Shown here: piece after piece, positions 13,259 to 21,614 of the stretch
How positions within the stretch are numbered: position 1 is the first letter of the stretch
Layout of the letters: each line of letters starts with the position of its first letter
NCBI GenBank assembly: GCA_026982255.1
Contig: JALSHL010000119.1
Span: 1 to 21,863, forward strand
Reading direction: 5' to 3'
DNA: 21,863 nt
Source of the DNA: Paracoccaceae bacterium
GTDB lineage: Bacteria > Pseudomonadota > Alphaproteobacteria > Rhodobacterales > Rhodobacteraceae
The notes under the pieces: model-generated
Told to the model about the DNA's origin: nothing
Seen by the model: the letters and a program-made list of their open reading frames with translations, nothing else
Database searches by the model: none
Translations under genes and position numbers: made by a program

Positions 13259-14245
13259 CTACCGCATCCAGAACCCGCGGTTCTTGATCTTCTTGCGCAG
13301 TTTTTCCTCGGGCTTGAACAGGTCGTCCTCGTCAATCAGCGCCCGCAATTTGTGTCCGCGTTTCTGGAACACCAGCCGTTTGAACGGCTCGTATTCCTTC
13401 AGCAGTTTCTTGATCCGGTTCGGCGCGCAGACCCGTTCCAGCGTCTCGATCACCGCATCGCTCTCGCGCGCATACAGCAACGGCAGCGCGCGATAGTGGC
13501 AGGTGGTTTTGCCGTCCAGATACCCCTTTGGCAGCGTATCCCGCCCGCCGCCGAGTGCATGGATAACCAGCGGCAGCGCGATCTGGTCCAGCCACGGGTC
13601 GAGCGACTGCCCGTCGAGTTCGGCTGGCGGGTTGTCGCGTATTTCGCGGGCGTATTCCAGAAACAGCGCTCCGAATGACTGCGGATCGGCGCCGAAGAAA
13701 TATCCGGCGTTGAAATACAGGAACCGCTGCCAGTATTCGGCCGGCTGGCCCGTATCCAGCGAGGAATCGAAATCCAGCCCGAAACGGTCATACAGCGATT
13801 TCCAGATATCCGCATAGCCCGGACCATAGAGGTCCGGTTGCGGCCACGTCCCGCTGACTCTGCCCGATGCGGAGGGGCGCGCGAAGTCGAACGGCACCTC
13901 CGACAGTGGGCCGGTGAACAGCGTGTCGGTATCGAAAAACACGAAATTCTCGCCCGCCGGCAACAACGAGAGCGCCTCGATCTTGTTGCCATAGGGGTAG
14001 CTTTGCCCGAAAACCATATTGTCCAGCGGCAGGATCGTGGCGCCCAGCCGCTCCAGCTCCATACGCACCGCGGGGTTGGTGATCTGCGGATCGTCCTGCC
14101 ACAAGGGCCCGGGCTGCGGCTCGGCCAGATAAACGGTATAGTCCCCGCCCGGATCCGCCGCCCGCAACGAGGCCATGAACACCAGCGCCTCGTATTCCAG
14201 CCGTCCGCCCTGAACGATTGCGAGTATGTTTTCCGGTCTAGACAT
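13259..14245 (-). CDS. Glycosyltransferase-like protein with DxD motif
   Basis: The 328-residue protein has the look of a nucleotide-sugar-dependent glycosyltransferase of the GT-A fold: an N-terminal strand (ENILAIVQGG), a helix, then FVFFDTDTLFTGPL with the metal-binding D105-T-D107. Further on are YFNAGYFFGADPQSF (an acceptor or sugar-contact region in GT8-like enzymes) and LDPWLDQIALPLVIHALGGG. There is no signal peptide, and the C-terminus is very basic (EEKLRKKIKNRGFW), which may help it contact the membrane. The start at 14245 is taken because it begins the first strand; upstream residues look unrelated. No specific family or substrate can be named. It points away from tRNA-Arg and the larger glycan cluster, and may belong with that cluster functionally. 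Confidence 0.75.
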   Translation of the reverse strand: MSRPENILAIVQGGRLEYEALVFMASLRAADPGGDYTVYLAEPQPGPLWQDDPQITNPAVRMELERLGATILPLDNMVFGQSYPYGNKIEALSLLPAGENFVFFDTDTLFTGPLSEVPFDFARPSASGRVSGTWPQPDLYGPGYADIWKSLYDRFGLDFDSSLDTGQPAEYWQRFLYFNAGYFFGADPQSFGALFLEYAREIRDNPPAELDGQSLDPWLDQIALPLVIHALGGGRDTLPKGYLDGKTTCHYRALPLLYARESDAVIETLERVCAPNRIKKLLKEYEPFKRLVFQKRGHKLRALIDEDDLFKPEEKLRKKIKNRGFWMR

Positions 14246-14294
14246 GCCCACCGCTATGCCGCGAACCCTGCATGAATTCAAGCCAATATGCGGA

Positions 14295-14323
14295 TTGCAC
14301 TCGCGCGGCGGCTGGACTATACC
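14295..14323 (+). promoter_or_regulatory. Sigma-70-like promoter of tRNA-Arg
   Basis: TTGCAC (14295-14300) and TATACC (14318-14323) are separated by 17 bases. The tRNA begins ten bases after the -10 box, the usual arrangement for a short tRNA leader. Confidence 0.7.
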
Positions 14324-14328
14324 GCGCT

Positions 14329-14409
<81 letters not shown>

Positions 14410-14491
14410 TTTCCCTTGTTTCCGACCCTGTTCGCTGGCCGAAACAATCTCGGGTGCGGTGTTGTTCTTGGCATCGGGGCGATTTTGGCAT

Positions 14492-14514
14492 AAACAGAAT
14501 TCCGAATTCTGTTT
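14492..14514. promoter_or_regulatory. 23-bp perfect palindrome upstream of the glycan cluster
   Basis: AAACAGAATTC (14492-14502) and GAATTCTGTTT (14504-14514) are perfect inverted arms around one C. It ends 22 bases before the TTG start of the first cluster gene. A -35-like TTGGCA at 14468-14473 lies 17 bases before TAAACA (14491-14496), which overlaps the palindrome, so it may be an operator. Because TTTT follows at once, it could instead terminate the tRNA-Arg transcript. Confidence 0.5.
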
Positions 14515-14536
14515 TCCCGTTTTGTCGAGGTTTCAC

Positions 14537-16102
14537 TTGTCCCCCGAATACCAGATTGCCGCCCTCTGGGTCAGCGGTTCGCTCAGTTACCTCGAACAGC
14601 TTTGCCTCGTTTCCTTCAGGGACGCCGGCCACCATGTGCGGCTTTATACCTATGACGAAGTGGGTAATATTCCCGAGGGAATCGAAGTGGCGGATGCCAA
14701 CGAGGTTCTGTCGATGGACAACGTCATGGTCCACAAGCGCACAGGTAGCCCCGCGCTCCATTCCGATGTTTTCCGTTATAAGTTGCTGGAACAGAATGAC
14801 CGCACTATCTGGGCCGACACCGATGCCTATTGTGTGAAGCGTTTCGAGCCGGTGGACGGCCATTTCTATGGCTGGGAGTCGGATTCGCATATCAACGGCG
14901 GCGTTCTCGCTCTGCCAGCCGACAGCGACACCTTGGGCGAATTGTTGACGCTGACCGAAGACGAGTTCGCCATTCCGTCATGGTATGGCAAGGAATATGA
15001 AAACGAGCTGATCGCGAAACGCGACGCGGGGAATCCTGTCCCGGCAGGCGAGCAGCCCTGGGGGGTCTGGGGGCCGCACGCGATCACCCATTTCCTGCAC
15101 AAAACAGGCGAGGTGCGCTATGCCTTGCCGCGGGTTGCGCTCTATCCGTTTACCTTCAAAGAGCGGCGCAAGATGCTGAAGCCGGATACCGATGTGCAGG
15201 CCTATGTAACGCCCGAGACCTATTCGGTGCATCTGTATGGCCGGCGGATGCGGGCACGACTGGTGGAGCGCGAGGGCGGCATCCCCCATCCGCAAAGCCT
15301 GATCGGACAATTGTTGAAGAAACACAAGATTGATCCCGGGGCCGCGCCAATCATCAGAAAGGCACCGGAACCCGAGGTCGCGCCAGCAGCGAGCGAACCG
15401 CTGCCGGCCTCGGCGCGCTACGGGCGCGGGCAGCTCAACCTGACCGACCTGGCCGACAAATACGGTTCGGACAAGGGGTCGTCCAAACACCGGTATACCG
15501 AACTCTACAACATGTTGTTCCAGCCATTCCGGCATCGCAAGATCCGTTTCCTCGAAATGGGGTTGCAGATCGGCGGGCCGGAGCACGGCAAGAGCGCCGA
15601 CCGCGAGACCACCGACCTGCCATCCGTGCGTATGTGGCTGGAGTATTTCACCAAGGCCGAGATTGTCGGGCTGGATATCTCGGATTTTTCGTGGTTCGAG
15701 GCAGACCGTTTCAGCTTCATCCGGTGCGACATGGACAAGCGGGAATACATCGACGCGGCGCTGAAGGATGTGGCGGATTTCGACATCATCATTGACGATG
15801 CGTCCCACGCCTCGCACCATCAGCAAAACGCGTTTTTGTCTCTGTTTCCGAAGCTGAAATCCGGCGGCCTTTATATTATCGAGGACCTGCGATGGCAGCC
15901 GAAAGCCTATGAACGCTCCGATATCAGCAAGACCGCCGAGGTATTCCAAAGCTATCTTTCGACCGGCGTTTTCAGCAACGCTGACGAAAATATCGCCGCC
16001 GAGATGAACACCCTGCGGGCGGATATCTCCGGCTGTTTCGTGTTTCAGGCAAAATACCAGAAAAAGCGCCGCGATCAGGTCGTAGTGGTGCACAAGCGGT
16101 GA
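14537..16102 (+). CDS. Bifunctional glycosyltransferase (DxD, GT32-like) fused to a SAM-dependent methyltransferase
   Basis: Predicted 521-residue cytoplasmic protein with two domains. Residues 1 to about 270 resemble the DxD sugar-binding glycosyltransferases: SDVFRYKLLEQNDRTIWADTD, with metal-binding D94-T-D96, and later GEQPWGVWGPHAITHFL. A Pro/Ala-rich linker (about 275-300) leads to a class I methyltransferase: LADKYGSDKGS, FLEMGLQIGG (SAM motif near 338), IVGLDISDF, FDIIIDDASHASHHQQ and GGLYIIEDL. The last pattern resembles MycE-type sugar O-methyltransferases. The start is TTG at 14537, with GAGG six bases upstream; it aligns with the start of the paralogue downstream, whereas the open frame further upstream runs through tRNA-Arg. 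It probably adds a sugar and methylates it or a neighbour. Sugar and acceptor are unknown. Confidence 0.85.
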   Translation: MSPEYQIAALWVSGSLSYLEQLCLVSFRDAGHHVRLYTYDEVGNIPEGIEVADANEVLSMDNVMVHKRTGSPALHSDVFRYKLLEQNDRTIWADTDAYCVKRFEPVDGHFYGWESDSHINGGVLALPADSDTLGELLTLTEDEFAIPSWYGKEYENELIAKRDAGNPVPAGEQPWGVWGPHAITHFLHKTGEVRYALPRVALYPFTFKERRKMLKPDTDVQAYVTPETYSVHLYGRRMRARLVEREGGIPHPQSLIGQLLKKHKIDPGAAPIIRKAPEPEVAPAASEPLPASARYGRGQLNLTDLADKYGSDKGSSKHRYTELYNMLFQPFRHRKIRFLEMGLQIGGPEHGKSADRETTDLPSVRMWLEYFTKAEIVGLDISDFSWFEADRFSFIRCDMDKREYIDAALKDVADFDIIIDDASHASHHQQNAFLSLFPKLKSGGLYIIEDLRWQPKAYERSDISKTAEVFQSYLSTGVFSNADENIAAEMNTLRADISGCFVFQAKYQKKRRDQVVVVHKR

Positions 16103-16124
16103 ACGGTTTCGGGAGCAGGGGCAT

Positions 16125-16967
16125 ATGAGAGAATACCAGATTGGAATGCTCTGGATCGGCGGCCCGCTCAGTTTTCTGGAGATATTGGCAATCCGGTCGT
16201 TTATCGATGCGGGGCATCACGTAAAGTTTTTTTCCTACGGGGATGTGCCCAATATTCCGGACGGTGTCGAGGTTTGCGATGCAAATACCGTATTGTCCGC
16301 CGACTCCTATCTTTCGCATAACCGCACCGGAAGCTTTACGCTTCATGCCGATCTGTTCCGCTATCATATGCTGGCCCAAAATGACCGGTTGATCTGGGTG
16401 GATACCGATGCGTATTGCCTGAAGCCGTTCAAGACCGGCACCGGACATTATTATGCCTTTCAGGCGCGCCGTTCTGTCGGCATCGGGGTAATTGGATTGC
16501 CCTCCGATAGCGAGGCGCTCGGCTTGCTGCTTGAATATACGCGTGACGAGTATGCAATTCCCGACTGGTTCGGTGCCGAATATCGTGCGCAACTGGAAGA
16601 AGCGTACAACAGGGGGGAACCGGTGCATGTTTCCGACCAGCCATGGGGAGCATGGGGACCGGCGGCTTTCACATATTTTCTGAACAGAACGGGGGAAATC
16701 CGCCACGCTTTACCGCGTGAAATATTGTATCCCTTCCGCTTTAACGAGCGACTTTTGATGCTGCGCCGGGGCTACGATGTTCATCAGCACATTACAGAAG
16801 ACACAACGTCAATCCATTTCTATGGACACCGGATGCGGGTCAGAATAGCACGAAGGCATGACGGGATACCTCCTGTGCGGGGGCTGATCGGCAGACTGTT
16901 GAAAAAACACGGGATTGACCCCGGCGAGGCTCCAATCCGGACTGGCCTTCCGGCCAAGCGGGCCTGA
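16125..16967 (+). CDS. Glycosyltransferase with DxD motif, paralogue of the preceding N-terminal domain
   Basis: The 280-residue protein is similar over its whole length to residues 1-275 of the preceding fusion, with roughly half the residues identical by eye. Shared landmarks are EYQI near the start, FxDAGHHV, the metal-binding DTDAYC (D93-T-D95), DQPWGAWGP, YGHRMRVR and LLKKHGIDPGEAPI. It ends just after that last motif, which is exactly where the linker to the methyltransferase begins in the fusion. It is probably a GT32-like cytoplasmic transferase using a nucleotide sugar. The sugar-contact region after the DTD differs (FQARRSVGIGVIGLP against WESDSHINGGVLALP), so donor or acceptor may differ. 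The ATG has an upstream AGGGGC. The gap from the previous gene is 22 bases. Confidence 0.87.
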   Translation: MREYQIGMLWIGGPLSFLEILAIRSFIDAGHHVKFFSYGDVPNIPDGVEVCDANTVLSADSYLSHNRTGSFTLHADLFRYHMLAQNDRLIWVDTDAYCLKPFKTGTGHYYAFQARRSVGIGVIGLPSDSEALGLLLEYTRDEYAIPDWFGAEYRAQLEEAYNRGEPVHVSDQPWGAWGPAAFTYFLNRTGEIRHALPREILYPFRFNERLLMLRRGYDVHQHITEDTTSIHFYGHRMRVRIARRHDGIPPVRGLIGRLLKKHGIDPGEAPIRTGLPAKRA

Positions 16968-16979
16968 GATGGATGAGCG

Positions 16980-17966
16980 ATGAATAAACAGAAAACACTT
17001 GTAATTACCTGTATGAAGGACGAGGGCGCGTTTGTTCTGGAATGGGTCGCCTATCATCTGGCGATCGGAATTGACCACTTTCTTGTTTATACCAATGACT
17101 GTTCCGACGGGACCGACAGGATTATCCGGCGTCTTGAAACACTCGGGTACGCGACCCACCGCGACAATTTCAAGCGGGCGGGGCAACGGGCGAGCTACCA
17201 GATTCGTGCCTTCCGCAGGGCACGGCAAGAGCCGCTTCTCGATGAATACGAATGGACGGCAATCATCGATGTGGACGAGTTCATCAACATTCATGTCGGA
17301 AATGGAACCCTTGCCGATTTGATTTCGGCCAGTGGCGGGGCCGATATAATTTCGCTGGCATGGAGGTTGTTCGGAAACGCTGGAAACAGAAGCTACAGCG
17401 GAAACTTCCTGATCGACGATTTTACCCGTGCTGCCGCTGATTTCCGGCCCCGTCCGGCACAAGCCTGGGGTATGAAAAGCCTGTTCCGGACAGAAAAAGT
17501 GGAGGCGATGGGAACCCATCGTCCACGACGGGTTCGGGGTTCCGGGTGGAATGCGGTCAGATGGGTAAACGGAAACGGCGAGGAAATGCCCGAACGCTAT
17601 CATGACAGCTTCTGGCGGTTTCATCAGGATACAATCGGGTACAAGCTCGCGCAGGTGAACCATTATGCTGTCCGGTATCAGGATACTTTTCTGTTAAAGT
17701 TCCAGAAAGGGATGGTGCACGGCGGGATGGAACGCGATGCCGAGTATTGGCGCCGGATGAATCTGAATGACCAGACGGATACCTCGATATTGCGGATGCG
17801 GCCGAAAATGAAGGAAATCTATGACAGGCTGCTCGAGGACCCGGAGTTGAAATCCCTTCACGAAGGGGCCTGCGACTGGCTGAAAACAAGAATTTCCGAT
17901 GCCCGCAAGGATCCTGAACTCGAGGCATTGTATCACCGGTTATCGAAGGGGCGGGCACGTGGTTGA
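16980..17966 (+). CDS. Glycosyltransferase family 2-like protein (Glyco_tranf_2_4 type)
   Basis: The 328-residue protein begins KTLVITCMKDEGAFVLEWVAYHLAIGIDHFLVYTNDCSDGTD, the typical opening of the GT2-like family widespread in Rhodobacterales. IIDVDEFI follows, with the metal-binding acidic residues D97 and D99. GGADIISLAWRLFGNAG and the region HHAV-type NHYAVRYQDTFLLKFQKGM match the expected layout, with HRPRRVRGSGW in the C-terminal half. There is no signal peptide or membrane segment. It probably transfers a sugar from a nucleotide donor in the cytoplasm. The start follows the previous stop by 12 bases; a GATGAGCG stretch gives only a modest ribosome binding site. Its 3' end overlaps the next gene by eight bases, which supports an operon. 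Confidence 0.88.
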   Translation: MNKQKTLVITCMKDEGAFVLEWVAYHLAIGIDHFLVYTNDCSDGTDRIIRRLETLGYATHRDNFKRAGQRASYQIRAFRRARQEPLLDEYEWTAIIDVDEFINIHVGNGTLADLISASGGADIISLAWRLFGNAGNRSYSGNFLIDDFTRAAADFRPRPAQAWGMKSLFRTEKVEAMGTHRPRRVRGSGWNAVRWVNGNGEEMPERYHDSFWRFHQDTIGYKLAQVNHYAVRYQDTFLLKFQKGMVHGGMERDAEYWRRMNLNDQTDTSILRMRPKMKEIYDRLLEDPELKSLHEGACDWLKTRISDARKDPELEALYHRLSKGRARG

Positions 17967-18879
17967 GCGGCAGCAGAACCTGGCGGATATGAACCAGTCC
18001 GAGTGGCGCACCTGGCTGGCCGATTTCGGGGCGGAGAACGGCTTCCACGAGGAACTCGGGCCGGATCACACGGCGCTGTTCGTGCAGGGAAACTCGACGT
18101 TGATCGTAACTTTCGAAAATCTGGATCATGTCTTCGAGCGTAGCGAAAGCAAGCTGCCTTGGGGGTTCGACTTTGTCCGTTCCCGCGGCTGGTCCATTCT
18201 CGGGTTGATGGCCCATGACTGGACCTGGTATCGGGATGGAAACGTGCATGACTTTTTCGACCGGCTTCGGGACGAGGGTTTCTTCGCGAAGTTCGAAAAG
18301 GTGGTGTTCTACGGCGCCTCGATGGGGGGCTATGCCGCCTGTGCTTTTGCGGCAGCGGCACCCGGATCCACGGTTATTGCGATCAGTCCGCAGGCCACGC
18401 TGGACCGGACCGTTGCGAGCTGGGAAACCCGGTATCGCAAGGCCTGGGTGCGGGATTTCGAGGACCGGTACGGATACGCGCCGGATATGCTGCAATCGGC
18501 GCAGAAGGCCTATCTTTTCTATGATCCGCTGGCGCCGCTGGACGCCATGCATATGGCGCTGTTCCGCGGGGACCATATCAACAAGCTGAAGTGCCGGTTT
18601 CTGGGTCACCGTATCGCGTCTGCAATGCAGGGGATGGGTATCCTGAAGCCTGTGGTCGAAGGCTGCGTGGATGGTTCTTTGGGACCGGCAGAGTTTTACC
18701 GGTTATTGCGCAACAGGCGCGAATTTCCCAGATACCTGAAGGACTTGCTGCTACGCCTCGATCAGTTGAACAGGCCCGGTTTGATGGTGCTATACTGTGA
18801 ATACGTTCTTGCACGTCGCAGGGGGCCGGCGTTCCGGAAGCGGCTGAATCAGGCGCGCAAACAACTGGAGAAACGGTGA
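17959..18879 (+). CDS. Alpha/beta-hydrolase-like protein, stand-alone member
   Basis: The 306-residue protein has an alpha/beta-hydrolase build. The nucleophile elbow is GASMGG (Ser121), after FEKVVFY. The candidate acid is in FYDPLAPLD, and the candidate histidine is in FLGHRIASAM. The order of these elements and the spacing fit a Ser-Asp-His triad. LIVTFENLDHVF at the N-terminal side and GWSILGLMAHDWTWYRD are shared with the C-terminal domain of the sulfotransferase fusion at the end of the cluster. The start is GTG at 17959, with GAAGGGG seven bases upstream; ATG at 17989 is a weaker alternative. There is no signal peptide, so it is probably cytoplasmic. An acyl transfer or removal role on a glycan is conceivable; the activity is not known. 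Confidence 0.75.
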   Translation: MVERQQNLADMNQSEWRTWLADFGAENGFHEELGPDHTALFVQGNSTLIVTFENLDHVFERSESKLPWGFDFVRSRGWSILGLMAHDWTWYRDGNVHDFFDRLRDEGFFAKFEKVVFYGASMGGYAACAFAAAAPGSTVIAISPQATLDRTVASWETRYRKAWVRDFEDRYGYAPDMLQSAQKAYLFYDPLAPLDAMHMALFRGDHINKLKCRFLGHRIASAMQGMGILKPVVEGCVDGSLGPAEFYRLLRNRREFPRYLKDLLLRLDQLNRPGLMVLYCEYVLARRRGPAFRKRLNQARKQLEKR

Positions 18880-19763
18880 TGGCGGACACCCCGAAACTTC
18901 CGAAGCGTGCGCGACGGCGCAAACATGTGCTGGCTGGCTTGCCGCCCGAAGTGGTCAAAGCCAAGCGCGAGACCGCCAAAATCATGCGCTATGCCGATAC
19001 AGGCGACTTGTTTGGCGAGTCTCCGCCCCGGGAACTGCTGACCGACTATAAAATTGCCGAAGCGGATTTCGATCTGTTTTCGCGTATACAAAACAAATAT
19101 GCGGGACGGGCGGGAAATATCGCGCGCTGCTGGAACCGCGCGCAGCTGTATTTTCCCGAACTTGTCAGTCCCGATGCCTCGCGTTCCTCTGTTCTGGAAT
19201 TGTCGACTGCACACGGTGCCATGCTGGAGATTTTCCGTCATTTCGGGCATGAGGTAATGGGAACGGATTATGCGAACATGGTTTCAGAGAAACATCCGGG
19301 CGGGAGCGCTATTTACCGTCGCGTAAATGATGCGGCGTTCAAGCGGAAAACGGATGATTACGGCCTGAATATCGACGATGACGACATGATAGACTGGCCC
19401 TACCGTCCCATTATCGACGCTATAGATTTGCCGGTAACGCTGTTTGATGCGGGCATTACTCCTTATCCGTTCGACGACAAGCAATATGATTATGTCATGT
19501 GCTTTCAGGCAATCGAACATTACTGCCATCCGCGGGACTGGATGCAGCTGGTTGACGAATTTTGCCGGATTGCACGGAAATCGGTATTTATCATGCTTAA
19601 TCCGATGCAGAAAAAACTTGCCGAAGACGCGGAATACAGCACCGAATTCAACCGGTTTCGCCTAGGGATGCGGAATTTCCGCAAGAACGGGTTTGTTTGC
19701 ACGTCCTGCCATATCCACTGGTCACAGGTTCTGGGTTTCAAGCTTACCGCAAAGGATGTGTAG
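18879..19763 (+). CDS. SAM-dependent methyltransferase-like protein
   Basis: The 294-residue protein has a basic N-terminus (KRARRRKHVL) followed by a class I methyltransferase domain. The SAM motif is somewhat unusual, SSVLELSTAHGAMLEIF (about residues 104-120), then GTDYAN at the end of strand 2. Later FDDKQYDYVMCFQAIEHYCHPRDWMQLVDEFCRIARK is typical of the Methyltransf_11/23 group. It lacks the IDDASH pattern of the methyltransferase domain in the first cluster gene, so it is not a close relative of that domain. The ATG at 18879 overlaps the upstream TGA by one base (TGATG), and GGAG lies inside the previous gene. The substrate is unknown; a sugar or lipid-linked glycan is suggested by the neighbours. 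Confidence 0.82.
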   Translation: MADTPKLPKRARRRKHVLAGLPPEVVKAKRETAKIMRYADTGDLFGESPPRELLTDYKIAEADFDLFSRIQNKYAGRAGNIARCWNRAQLYFPELVSPDASRSSVLELSTAHGAMLEIFRHFGHEVMGTDYANMVSEKHPGGSAIYRRVNDAAFKRKTDDYGLNIDDDDMIDWPYRPIIDAIDLPVTLFDAGITPYPFDDKQYDYVMCFQAIEHYCHPRDWMQLVDEFCRIARKSVFIMLNPMQKKLAEDAEYSTEFNRFRLGMRNFRKNGFVCTSCHIHWSQVLGFKLTAKDV

Positions 19764-19766
19764 CGG

Positions 19767-21614
19767 ATGCTTGTCATTCACATAGGATCTCCGAAAACCG
19801 GCACCACCGCATTGCAGAGCTATCTGTTCAACAACGAGGATGCCTTGCGTTCCGGTGGCGTGAATTATATGCGTGCGGCCAGAACGCATATTGCGCATAA
19901 TCCGTTGCCGGCCCAGATACTGAAAGACGCAGGCGCGCCTCTCTGGCGGGCAATTGCCGATGAATATGCCGCGTCCCCCGATTCCACGCATATTATATCG
20001 AGTGAAATCCTGTTCCGGATTATTGTGGCAAGAAAGCTGGACACTCTCGTGCCCGCCGACCTGCGCAGGAACACCAGGGTGGTTTGTTATCTGCGGCCGC
20101 AAGACAGCTATATCGAGGTGTTGTATAAACAGTTGCTCAAGAATAACCGGGTGCCCGCTGACCGGAAAGGCTTCATGCAGGCAATCCGGCCCCGTTTGAA
20201 TTATACGCAAATCCTCGATGCTTATGCCGATATATTCGGCGCCGATAACATTCTGGTCCGTCCTTTCGTGCGCGACCGTCTGGAAAACCGCGACATTGTC
20301 AGTGATTTCACTTCGCTGATCGGCGCCGGAAAGCTGGAAAATCCGGCACCCGAAGCCGACAATACCAACAAGACCCTTTCGGCCGAGTTGTCCGAGATGC
20401 TCGCCGGTCTCGGGCAGAATACGGAGTTCAATACCCGCGAGGTTATCCGGGAGTTGATCGCGATGGACCGGCCCGAAATTTTCCGGTCGGGTGATGTATA
20501 TACACCGTCACAGAAATTCGCCCTGTTGCAGGACCTCGCCGCAGAAAACACCGGACTGGTCGAACGGTATCTGCCTGAACACCGCGATCTGTTTCTGGTG
20601 GATGAGGATGCCGACCCCCCGGTGGATGTTCCCGATGAAACCACTCCGGAACAACGTTGGAGTGTAGCGTTTTCCGCTTTGATGGCGGCGGTTGATACTA
20701 TCCACAAAAGGAATATGGAACTGGCTGCAGCGCCGCGCGAAGCAGACCCGCCGGAGGGTGCGGGACAGGCTCCGAGCTGGTATCACGAAATATATGTTGG
20801 CGGTCCGAGCGCCGGATTTTACCACAAGTTCGAAAACTATGCGGCCTCTTTCGTCAACCGTGGCTCTGAACGCCTGCTGGTCACTTTCGACAATCTGCAC
20901 AATGCCGGCAACAAGCAACTGGATCGTGAACCATGGGCCCAGAAATTTTGCGCTGATCAGGGCTGGTCACATCTTGGAGTATATGCCCAGACACCTACGT
21001 GGTTTCGTGACAATGCCCTGATTTCCTTTATGGAGGATCTGCGCGACCGCGATTTCTTCCGGCAGTTCGGGGCAGTGGCCTTTGCCGGAACCTCGATGGG
21101 CGGGTTTGCGGCCCTGACCTTCTCCGTGCTGGCCCCTGGTGCAACCGTGGTAGCGTTCAGCCCGCAATCGACACTGGATACCGCATTGGTGCCGTGGGAG
21201 CACCGCTTCGCCAAGGGGCGTGCCGCCGACTGGACATTGCCCTATTCCGATGCTGCCGAACAGACGGCTGCGGCTTCGAAAGTCTATGTTGTCTACGATC
21301 CGTTTGTAGTGAATGACCGGAAGCATTTCGAACGCCTGTCCGGCGACAATATCGTCGGTTTGCGCGCGGTTGGCCTGGGGCACAAATCCGCCCTTCTTCT
21401 GAATCGCATGGGCCATCTGAAAATGATCATGGATGGCTGTATTCGCGAAACGCTCGATCCGATGGATTTCTACCGTGCTATCAGGGACCGCAAGAACATT
21501 TATCTGTATCGCATGAATATGGAAGGGTTCCTGAAAGAGCGGGGCAAGGAGTCGCTGATTCCGCGCTTCAGCAAGGCTTTCAAGCAAAGGCGGCGTAAGA
21601 CGGCAGCGTCCTAA
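19767..21614 (+). CDS. Sulfotransferase fused to an alpha/beta-hydrolase-like domain
   Basis: Predicted 615-residue cytoplasmic protein. The N-terminal domain (about residues 1-270) is a PAPS-dependent sulfotransferase. The phosphosulfate loop is HIGSPKTGTTALQSYL (residues 5-20). The 3'-phosphate contact region is VVCYLRPQDSYIEVLYKQ (about 105-122). An acidic, Pro-rich linker (about 270-335) follows. The C-terminal domain is homologous to the stand-alone hydrolase-like protein of this cluster: LLVTFDNLH, GWSHLGVYAQTPTWFRD, GTSMGG with Ser443, VYDPFVVND and GLGHKSALLLN. The presumed Ser, Asp and His are retained. It probably sulfates a carbohydrate and performs a linked acyl reaction on it. 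The start lies three bases after the previous stop, with AAAGGA eleven bases upstream. The stop overlaps a convergent gene. Confidence 0.82.
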   Translation: MLVIHIGSPKTGTTALQSYLFNNEDALRSGGVNYMRAARTHIAHNPLPAQILKDAGAPLWRAIADEYAASPDSTHIISSEILFRIIVARKLDTLVPADLRRNTRVVCYLRPQDSYIEVLYKQLLKNNRVPADRKGFMQAIRPRLNYTQILDAYADIFGADNILVRPFVRDRLENRDIVSDFTSLIGAGKLENPAPEADNTNKTLSAELSEMLAGLGQNTEFNTREVIRELIAMDRPEIFRSGDVYTPSQKFALLQDLAAENTGLVERYLPEHRDLFLVDEDADPPVDVPDETTPEQRWSVAFSALMAAVDTIHKRNMELAAAPREADPPEGAGQAPSWYHEIYVGGPSAGFYHKFENYAASFVNRGSERLLVTFDNLHNAGNKQLDREPWAQKFCADQGWSHLGVYAQTPTWFRDNALISFMEDLRDRDFFRQFGAVAFAGTSMGGFAALTFSVLAPGATVVAFSPQSTLDTALVPWEHRFAKGRAADWTLPYSDAAEQTAAASKVYVVYDPFVVNDRKHFERLSGDNIVGLRAVGLGHKSALLLNRMGHLKMIMDGCIRETLDPMDFYRAIRDRKNIYLYRMNMEGFLKERGKESLIPRFSKAFKQRRRKTAAS

